In this document: in pieces, positions 57,782 through 64,000 of the stretch
Layout: each line of letters starts with the position of its first letter
Position numbering within the stretch: the first letter of the stretch is position 1
From: DATFQE01 sp963733845
Lineage (GTDB): Bacteria; Actinomycetota; Thermoleophilia; Gaiellales; Gaiellaceae
Length of the DNA: 64,000 nucleotides
Reading direction: 5' to 3'
Assembly: GCA_963733845.1 (NCBI GenBank)
Contig: CAVTEM010000012.1
Coordinates: forward strand, 372,001-436,000
The notes under the pieces: model-generated
What the model was told of the DNA's origin: nothing
The model's input: only the letters and a program-made list of their open reading frames with translations
Databases searched by the model: none
Made by a program: the position numbers and the translations under genes

Positions 57782-58596
57782 GCCGCGCGCTCCAGCTCGG
57801 CCACGTCCACGTGCTCGACCTCGCCCAGCGGCAGCTGGAGGAACCGCTCACCCAGGTCGCGGAAGGCGCCGGGCTCGCCGGTCGTCAGGAACCGGTAGCT
57901 GCCCTCGCGGCCGGCGTCGTTCTCGATTCCCTTGCGCGCGAGGGTCTCGGCCACCTCGCGGGCGGTCTCCTCCGCCGAGAAGATCAGCGTCACCCCCCGC
58001 CCGAAGACGCGCTGGAAGATCGGCCGGATCAGCGGGTAGTGCGTGCAGCCGAGGATGACGGTGTCGACCTCGGCGGCCTTGAGCGGCTCGGCGTACTCGC
58101 GCACGGCCTGGGTCGTCGCAGCCGCGAACGGCTCGTCGCCCTCGATCAGCGGCACCAGCTGCGGACAGGCGACCGGGAAGAGCTGCACGCCGGCGTCGAG
58201 CGTGCGCACGAGCTCGGCGTAGCGGCCCGCCTCGACGGTGGCCTGTGTCGCCATCAGGCCGACGCGGCGGTTGCGGGTCGCCTGGACGGCGGCGTGCGCC
58301 TCGGGCGTGATCACGCCGACGACCGGCACCTCGAGCTCCTCCTGGAGCTGCGGCAGCGCGGCCGAGGTGGCGGCGTTGCAGGCGGCGAGGATCAGCTTCA
58401 CGTCCTGACCCTCGAGGAAGCGGCCCAGCTCGCGCGCGTAGCGCCGGATCTCGGGCAGCGGCCGCGGCCCGTAGGGCAGGCGCGCGTGGTCGCCCAGGTA
58501 CACGAAGTCCTCGTGCGGCATCGTGACGAGGCACTCGTGCAGGACGGTCAGGCCGCCCATGCCCGAGTCGAAGACGCCGACCGGTCTCGCGTCCAT
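57778..58596 (-). CDS. murI: Glutamate racemase
   Basis: A 272-residue cofactor-independent racemase supplying D-Glu for peptidoglycan. The two catalytic Cys are in LILAACNAATSAALPQLQEE and TVILGCTHYPLIRPIFQRVF. The N-terminus PVGVFDSGMGGLTVLHECLV is characteristic. TACAAT 6 nt before ATG 58596 is a near-consensus -10 and implies a leaderless transcript. It starts the operon with rph. Confidence 0.96.
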   Translation of the reverse strand: MDARPVGVFDSGMGGLTVLHECLVTMPHEDFVYLGDHARLPYGPRPLPEIRRYARELGRFLEGQDVKLILAACNAATSAALPQLQEELEVPVVGVITPEAHAAVQATRNRRVGLMATQATVEAGRYAELVRTLDAGVQLFPVACPQLVPLIEGDEPFAAATTQAVREYAEPLKAAEVDTVILGCTHYPLIRPIFQRVFGRGVTLIFSAEETAREVAETLARKGIENDAGREGSYRFLTTGEPGAFRDLGERFLQLPLGEVEHVDVAELERAA

Positions 58597-58602
58597 CGGG
58601 CG

Positions 58603-58663
58603 ATTGTAGAGAGGCCGCTGGCTTGCGAGCGCTCGCCGCCGGGCGGTGCCCTCGCTCTATCCT
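58603..58663. promoter_or_regulatory. Divergent -10 elements of murI and the DUF72 gene
   Basis: TACAAT on the minus strand (58608-58603) lies 6 nt before the murI ATG. TATCCT on the plus strand (58658-58663) lies 6 nt before the DUF72 ATG at 58670. Both spacings fit leaderless starts. Confidence 0.5.
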
Positions 58664-58669
58664 GGCCGC

Positions 58670-59603
58670 ATGGGCCGGGTCCGGGTCGGCACGTGCAGCT
58701 TCGCCGACGAGGCGCTCACGAAGTGGTGGTATCCCAAGGGCCTGCCCGCGCGCGAGCGCCTGCCGTACTACGCGGAGCACTTCGACACCGTCGAGATCGA
58801 CTCGACCTACTACCGCCTGCCCGAGGAGGCGATGACCGGCGGCTGGGCCGACCGCACGCCCGACGACTTCGTCTTCCACATCAAGGCGTTCGGCGTGATG
58901 ACGCGCCACCCGGTCAAGGTGCAGCAGCTTCCGCCGGACCTCCGGGACGAGGCCCCGGTCGACGACCGGGCCGCGTCGACCGTCCCCCGCGCGAGTTCCG
59001 CGCGGAGATCTTCAAGCGCTTCCGCGAGGGCGTCTCGCCACTCCGTCGCGACGGGAAGCTCGGCGGGATCCTGCTGCAGTTCCCCTCCTACGTCGTGCGC
59101 AAGCCCGTCTCGTTCGACTACCTCGCCTGGGCCGCGCGAGCAACTCGACGGACCACGAGGTGCTGGTCGAGTTCCGCCACGTCAGCTGGTTCGAGGAGGA
59201 CGCGCGCGCCGACACGCTCCGCTTCCTCGAGGAGCACGGGCTGACGCACGTGATCACCGACTCGCCGCGGATCGACGCGAAGACGCTCGTGCCGACCGTC
59301 CCGGCTGTCACCGGACGGGACGCGTACGTGCGCCTGCACGGGCGAAACGGCGACACCTGGAGCAAGCGCGGCGGCGGTGCCAGCGAGCGCTTCGACTACC
59401 TCTACTCCGACGACGAGCTGGGCGAATGGGTCGAGCCCCTGCGCGAGCTGGCCGGGCAGACCGAGAACGCCTACGTCTTCTTCAACAACAACAACCGCAG
59501 CCCGGGCGACCCGGGCGACGGCCGCGACTTCGTCGCCCAGGCGGCGGCGAACGCGGACAGCCTGCGCCGGATCCTGCGCGAGGCGGACGTCCCGGTCAGC
59601 TGA
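58670..59603 (+). pseudogene. DUF72-family protein, three indels
   Basis: A TIM-barrel DUF72 protein of about 310 residues. ATG 58670 gives GRVRVGTCSFADEALTKWWY PKG. The frame then breaks near 58968 (one base missing) and near 59137 and 59153 (one extra base each). The pieces join as EFRAEIFKRFREGVSPLRRD, GGILLQFPSYVVRKP, HEVLVEFRHVSWF and DAYVRLHGRNGDTW, ending AYVFFNNNNRSPGDPGDGRD. The family's function is unknown; sugar or nucleic-acid hydrolysis has been suggested. The density of indels argues for low-quality sequence here. Confidence 0.8.
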
Positions 59604-60273
59604 GAACGGCCGTCAGCGCGCGGTTGAACTCGTCGGGCCGCTCGAGGCTCGGCAGATGGCCGCTGCGGTAGATCGCGATGCGGCCGTCGCGCGCGCTCGC
59701 CGCGAGGGCCCCGGCGACCTCGAGCGGCACGTACGGGTCGGTGTCGCCGACCGCCACGAGCACCGGCGCCTCCAGCGTCTCGACGAGCTCGGTCGAGTCG
59801 GGGCGGTCGCGGATGGCGCCCAGCGCACGCTTGAGACCCTCCGGATCACGGTCAAGCGCGAGCTCGCGCGCGCGGGCCACGACGTCCGGGTCGGAGTCCT
59901 CCGTGAACAGCCGCGGCCGCATCTCCTCCCACAGCGCCGCAGGCCCGCCCGCCTCGATCTCCGCGATCGTCACCGCCCGCGCCTCCCGCCGCTCCGGTGT
60001 ATCCGGATCCGCGCGCGACCCGACGAGGACGAGCGCCCGCACTCGCTCGGGCGCGAGCTTCGCCAGCGCGAGCGCCGCGTAACCGCCCATGGAGGCGCCG
60101 GCCACGGCGAAATCGCCCTCGATCTGCGGCAGGATCGCGCTAGCCCATTCCTCCATCGAGGAGCCGAGGTCGTAGAGGTCGGGCGCGAGCACGTCGTGGC
60201 CCGCGAGCGCCTCGAGCTGCGGCTCCCACATCCGCGAGTCGAGCGGGAACGCATGTAGGAGGACGACGTTCAC
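59596..60273 (-). CDS. Alpha/beta-fold hydrolase
   Basis: A 225-residue hydrolase starting at GTG 60273 (NVVLLHAFPLDSRMWEPQLE). The nucleophile elbow is FAVAGASMGGYAALALAKLA. The acid is in VLVAVGDTDPYVPLEVAGAL and the His in IYRSGHLPSLERPDEFNRAL. It resembles 3-oxoadipate enol-lactonase or MenH-like esterases. No catabolic partners are next to it. The start overlaps the DNA glycosylase stop (GTGA), and the stop overlaps the DUF72 stop region by 8 nt. Confidence 0.88.
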   Translation of the reverse strand: MNVVLLHAFPLDSRMWEPQLEALAGHDVLAPDLYDLGSSMEEWASAILPQIEGDFAVAGASMGGYAALALAKLAPERVRALVLVGSRADPDTPERREARAVTIAEIEAGGPAALWEEMRPRLFTEDSDPDVVARARELALDRDPEGLKRALGAIRDRPDSTELVETLEAPVLVAVGDTDPYVPLEVAGALAASARDGRIAIYRSGHLPSLERPDEFNRALTAVLS

Positions 60274-61088
60274 GCGGGCAGCATGACGCGTAGCCCGCTC
60301 AGGAGGTAGTGGGCACTGAGGTTCTCGAACGGCGCGAACCGCCCGCCGAAGGCGCGCACGTCGTCGACGTCGCCGTAGAACGCGGCGACCGCCTTGCGCA
60401 GCCCGAGGTCGCCGGCCGGCCAGGCGCGCGGCCGCGCCAGGTGGCGGGCGAGGAACCAGTCGACCGTCCACTCGCCGATCCCGGGGAGCGCGGTCAGCAG
60501 CGGCCTGACCTCGTCGTCGGGCAGGCCGCCGAGCGCCTCGAAGTCGAGGTCGGCGCGGGCAACGCCGAGCACGTACTCGGCCTTGCGCCTGGAGAAGCCG
60601 AGCCCGCGCAGCTCCTCCGGCGAGGACGACGCCACGCGCTCGCGGCGGGGGAACGCGAACGCCTCCTCGCCCTGCTCGCCGAAGCGCTCGATGAAGCGGT
60701 TGCGCACGGCGAACGCCGCGAACAGCGAGACCTGCTGAGCGCTGATCGAGGTGACGAGCGACTCGAAGGGATCGGGCGCCAGCGGCGGCCTGAAGCCCGC
60801 GAGTCCCACCGTCAGCCGGGCCAGCACCGGCTCCGACGCGGCGAAGCCGTAGAACTCGTCCAGGTCGAAGGGGAGCCCGAGGACGCTGCGAACGACCGGC
60901 TCGGTGACCGGGTCGAGCGGATCGACCTCGACGCCACCAGGTGCGGCCTCGATCCTCACCTCGCGGCCGTCGACGACGCGCTGCAGGCCCCCTTCGTGCC
61001 AGAGGTTGGCGAGGTCGGGGCCGAAGACGCGGAAGCGGTCCGTCGAGAGCTCGAAGTCGTACGGCTCGGGAACGGCGAGCGTCGTCAT
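60270..61088 (-). CDS. HhH-GPD DNA glycosylase, AlkA-like
   Basis: A 272-residue 3-methyladenine-type DNA glycosylase. The helix-hairpin-helix is ALPGIGEWTVDWFLARHLAR and the catalytic Asp follows in WPAGDLGLRKAVAAFYG. The helical core includes PFESLVTSISAQQVSLFAAF. The N-terminal domain (1-90) is beta-rich as in AlkA. No Fe-S Cys cluster is present. ATG 61088 overlaps the upstream oxidoreductase stop (ATGA). Confidence 0.88.
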   Translation of the reverse strand: MTTLAVPEPYDFELSTDRFRVFGPDLANLWHEGGLQRVVDGREVRIEAAPGGVEVDPLDPVTEPVVRSVLGLPFDLDEFYGFAASEPVLARLTVGLAGFRPPLAPDPFESLVTSISAQQVSLFAAFAVRNRFIERFGEQGEEAFAFPRRERVASSSPEELRGLGFSRRKAEYVLGVARADLDFEALGGLPDDEVRPLLTALPGIGEWTVDWFLARHLARPRAWPAGDLGLRKAVAAFYGDVDDVRAFGGRFAPFENLSAHYLLSGLRVMLPA

Positions 61089-62038
61089 CGGCGGACATCG
61101 CCCGCGGCGCTGTACAGGAGGTCGATCGTCCGAGCCTGGCCGACGGCGTCCTCGCGGCCGAGGAGCGGGTTGGCCCGGCCGCGGATCGCGTCGCCGAAGT
61201 TCTCGAGCTGCAGCTGGTAGCGGTCCGCCTGCTCGACCTCGATCCGCTCGACGCCGTCTTCGGTACGCAGCTCGATCACGAGCTCGGTGCCGTACGGGTC
61301 CTGCACGAGCAGGGTGCCGTCGGAGCCGACTACCTCGAGCACGCTGCGGCGGGGCAGGTCGAAGCCGCAGTCGAAGTGCCCGATCACTCCGCCCGGGAAG
61401 GCGAGCGTGCCCGCGAAGCGCACGTCGACTCCCGTGGAGCCGACCACCTGGGTCGCGGTCACGGCCTCGGGCTCGCCCGCCAGGAGGCGAGCGAGCGAGA
61501 CGCAGTAGCAACCGACGTCCATCAGGGCGCCTCCGTCCAGCTCGGGCCGCATGCGAACGTCGCCGAGCTCGGTGAGGGAGAAGCTGAACGCCGACCGGAT
61601 CAGCCTCAGCTCGCCGATCGCGCCCTCCTGCACGAGCTCGGCGAGGCGCTTCGTCCGGGGATGGTGGCGGTACATGAAGGCCTCCATCAGGAACCGATCC
61701 GCCCGCTCTGCCGCGTCGAACGCCTCCTCGACCCGCTCGGGCCGCCGGTCGAACGGCTTCTCGCAGAGCACGTGCTTGCCTGCCTCGAGCGCGCGGATCG
61801 ACCACTCCACGTGCAGCGAGTTCGGCAGCGAGATGTAGACGGCCTCGACGTTCGGGTCCTCGAGCAGCGCCTCGTAGCTCCCGTAGGCACGCTCGATCCC
61901 GCGCTCGCTCGCATAGGCCTGAGCGCGGCCGAGGTCGCGGCTCGCGACGGCCGCGACGTGGACGCGGTCGGACAGGCGGGCTCCCTCGAGCAGATGGTCG
62001 TTGATGCGCGCCGTCGAGAGGAAGCCCCACGTGACCAC
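61085..62038 (-). CDS. Gfo/Idh/MocA-family oxidoreductase
   Basis: A 317-residue NAD(P)-dependent sugar-dehydrogenase-type protein. GTG 62038 gives VTWGFLSTARINDHLLEGA with the dinucleotide-binding glycine region slightly altered. The family's catalytic EKP is in GKHVLCEKPFDRRPERVEEA, and a second-domain segment is DGGALMDVGCYCVSLARLLA. Substrates are usually sugars, inositols or bile pigments; none can be inferred. It is divergent from the GNAT gene with 17 nt between. Confidence 0.87.
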   Translation of the reverse strand: MVTWGFLSTARINDHLLEGARLSDRVHVAAVASRDLGRAQAYASERGIERAYGSYEALLEDPNVEAVYISLPNSLHVEWSIRALEAGKHVLCEKPFDRRPERVEEAFDAAERADRFLMEAFMYRHHPRTKRLAELVQEGAIGELRLIRSAFSFSLTELGDVRMRPELDGGALMDVGCYCVSLARLLAGEPEAVTATQVVGSTGVDVRFAGTLAFPGGVIGHFDCGFDLPRRSVLEVVGSDGTLLVQDPYGTELVIELRTEDGVERIEVEQADRYQLQLENFGDAIRGRANPLLGREDAVGQARTIDLLYSAAGDVRR

Positions 62039-62055
62039 GCCGCTAGTCTCGCCAA

Positions 62056-62559
62056 GGTGAGGATCCGGCGCGAGAACGAAGCGGACCACGCCGCGATCGC
62101 GGAGGTGACGGCGGCCGCCTTCGGGCAGGAGGACGAGGCGCGCCTGGTCGAGGCAATCCGCGCCGCCGAGCAGTTCGTGCCCGAGTTGACGCTGGTCGCC
62201 GAGGAGGACGGGCGGATCGTCGGGCACGTCATGTTCAGCTACTCGGCGCTCGAGGGCTCGGAGGCCGGACTGCTCCAGCTCTCGCCGTTGAGCGTCGCTC
62301 CGGACCGCCAGGGCGCGGGCGTCGGCTCGGCGCTCACACGGGAGGCGCTCCGGCGCGCGGACGAGCGCGGCGAGCCGCTCGTGCTCGTGCTCGGACACCC
62401 GACCTACTACCCTCGTTTCGGCTTCCGGCCGGCGTCGGACCCTGGGGCTGCTGGCGCCGAACCCGGAGTGGCCCGACGAGGCGTTCATGGCCGGCCCGTT
62501 GTCCGCCTACGACCCGTCGCTGCGCGGGCGCGTCAGCGTTCGCGCCTGCGTTCGGCTGA
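62056..62559 (+). pseudogene. GNAT N-acetyltransferase, two frameshifts
   Basis: A GNAT protein of about 167 residues (YhbS-like). GTG 62056 follows TAGTCT by 7 nt. The acetyl-CoA motif is LSVAPDRQGAGVGSALTREA, and a second motif is LVLGHPTYYPRFGFRPAS. One extra base near 62438 shifts the frame; after it the protein reads LGLLAPNPEWPDEAFMAGPL. A second extra base near 62543 hides the natural ending PAFG and stop at 62557. The errors fit the generally poor quality of the last 5 kb. Confidence 0.8.
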
Positions 62560-62567
62560 GCGGCTTC

Positions 62568-63661
62568 ATGCGCCGCCGGGCTCATCGTCGTCGCCTTGCT
62601 CGCCGCCGTAGCGGTCGTCGCGGCAGCGGTCGTCGCCGCCACACGCGACGACCGCGATCCCGATGCTCAGCGGGCCTCCGAGACGCGATCGGCGACGGCC
62701 CCGTGCTGCACGCGATCGTGCGCGAGCAGATCACGGGCGGCCAGCGCTACGACGTCGCGACCGGGCGGACCCGCCCCGTGACCAGCGAGTACGAGAGCTG
62801 GATCGACCCCGAGCGCGACCGCCTCCACGCGGTCCAGCGGAGCGGCGGCGAGGTCGTCAGCGACGAGCTCACTGGCCTCGACGACTTCGGGCCGTCGCGA
62901 CGACGACCGCCACGCTGGTCGCCGATTACCGACGGCGGCTCGAGGAGGGCGAGCTGCGTGTCGCGCGAACGGGCACGATCGGCGGCCGGAGGGTGCGACT
63001 GGCTCGCCTCGACTGACCGAGGACGGAGGGCATCCCGCCCTTCGAGGCCGCCGTCGACGCCGAGACGCGGCCGCCTCCTCCGTCTGCGGACGATCGCGCG
63101 CTACTTCCAGACGAGCCGCGACTTCGAGCAGCTCGAATCCGTCGACCGCGAGGACGCCGACTTCGCCGTCCGCTTCGGGCCCCGACCGCCCGTCCGCCAG
63201 ACCCGACCCGAAGGCCGCCGCGTGACCCCGGCGCGAGGCCGCCCGCGAAGCTCCGCGGAGCGCAGTGGGCGGGCGAGCGGGCCGGCGGCCTACCGCTTCG
63301 CGAGATGCGAGCCGCCGACTGGAGGGCTCGCTCCAACCGGGCGGTGAGGCCGACGGAGAGATCGTCACCGTCGCCTACGGCGACCGGCTCGGCCCGGTCA
63401 TCGATCCCGCCGTCGGCACCCCGAACGGGATCGAAGTCGTCCAGGCCGCCGACGACAGCGAGGCCCGCTGGTTCCTCCGGCCGACGCCGTCGCCGGCTGC
63501 GCCGCCGCCGCTCGGGGACGTTCGACCTGAGCGGCGAGTCCAGCCAGTCGGGTCAGTTCTTCGTCGCGTCGCTCCGCAAGCCCGGCGTCTGGATCCTCGT
63601 CCGCGCGCCCAGCCGGGAGCAACTGGTGGAGACGGTCCGCGCGCTGCGACCGATCAGCTGA
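62568..63661 (+). pseudogene. Exported protein of unknown function, several frameshifts
   Basis: A locus of about 360 codons broken into several frames. ATG 62568, corrected for one extra base, gives a signal anchor RRRLIVVALLAAVAVVAAA. Further segments are GDGPVLHAIVREQITGGQRY, ESWIDPERDRLHAVQRSGGE, LVADYRRRLEEGELRVART, PPFEAAVDAETRRLLRLRTI and EIVTVAYGDRLGPVIDPAVG. The last part, SGESSQSGQFFVASLRKPGV WIL, runs to TGA 63659. At least four frame changes are needed. I do not recognise the family; no enzyme motif is seen. Confidence 0.5.
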
Positions 63662-64000
63662 GGCCGGCCAGGACGTCCGTCGAGGTCTGTCGAAGCGCGT
63701 GTAGCGCACGCCGCTGCTCGTCGAGGTACGTCGGCGAGCGCGTCGCGGGCGAAGACCCGCGAGGCCGCCAGCGCCGCGCAGCGGTCGGAGTAGCCGTCGC
63801 CGACGTAGACGACCTCGCCGTCAGGAAGTGCCGCACGCTTGCAGCCCTCGCCGCACGTGTCGCAGACGGCGCCGTCGCGGAGCGACACCCGCCAGCCTTC
63901 GGGCCGCGGCTCGACGCGGTTGGCCAGCAGCTCCACGGACACGCCCTCGCGCTCGAGCACCGGCTCGATCAGCTCGTGGAAGGTGCCCGAGATGACGAGC
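63654..64000 (-). pseudogene. HAD phosphatase, MtnX/SerB-like, partial and frameshifted
   Basis: Only the C-terminal part is inside the window; the gene continues past 64000. Visible motifs are LVISGTFHELIEPVLEREG (with the HAD motif II Ser), CDTCGEGCKRAALPDGEVVY VGDGYSDRCAALAA with the motif III Lys and motif IV Asp pair. The Cys-rich C-D-T-C-G-E-G-C stretch occurs in MtnX-type phosphatases that act in methionine salvage and related paths. One extra base near 63733 shifts the frame; corrected, it ends YLDEQRRALHALRQTSTDVL and stops at 63654. Confidence 0.65.

Overview
The window is about 64 kb of very GC-rich, gene-dense DNA with many GTG and TTG starts, 1-8 nt gene overlaps and short -10-like TAnnnT boxes 6-8 nt before start codons (leaderless transcription). 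The housekeeping order (rplM-rpsI-glmM-glmS, acpS-nnr-alr, guaB-guaA, hupB-pyrF) and the protein families point to a deep-branching high-GC actinobacterium, most likely class Thermoleophilia; this is inference from content, not a phylogeny. No rRNA, tRNA, CRISPR array, phage or insertion sequence was recognised.

Layout. 0-7 kb: a peroxiredoxin whose peroxidatic cysteine codon is an in-frame TGA followed by a SECIS-like hairpin, a polytopic membrane protein, an ArsR-type regulator with a frameshifted MFS pump, a frameshifted metallo-beta-lactamase-like gene, a secreted beta-propeller, a decayed second copy of the metallo-beta-lactamase-like gene and a membrane-linked alpha/beta hydrolase. 7-12 kb: an MMPL/RND exporter next to a two-component system. 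12-21 kb: a CYTH-like protein, a prenyltransferase-like protein, FabI divergent from a 1117-residue subtilase, an SDR, two thioredoxin-fold genes and a methyltransferase. 21-27 kb: a minus-strand group of nucleotidyltransferase, alr, an AAA ATPase, nnr, acpS and a HAD phosphatase. 27-32 kb: ArfB, a Na+/H+ antiporter, a DUF4395-thioredoxin fusion, a tannase-like esterase and an SDR. 32-36 kb: glmS, glmM, rpsI, rplM.

36-43 kb: a chain of overlapping membrane and cupredoxin-like genes, an MFS pump, a uracil-DNA glycosylase and a GMC oxidoreductase. 43-46 kb: a plus-strand trio of papain-like peptidase, TPR-nucleotidyl cyclase and phospholipase-D-like protein. 46-54 kb: guaA, guaB, a PfkB sugar kinase, D,D-carboxypeptidase, LysM protein, pyrF, hupB, pyrE and two small proteins. 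54-64 kb: a YihY-family protein, rdgB, MgtC, rph, murI, DUF72, a hydrolase, a DNA glycosylase, an oxidoreductase, a GNAT and two damaged genes at the right edge.

About a dozen genes, including essential-looking glmS, glmM and rdgB, carry single-base indels, and mgtC is split by an in-frame TAG. The pattern looks like residual assembly error. Broken genes are therefore reported as one locus each, and the TGA in the peroxiredoxin needs read-level confirmation.
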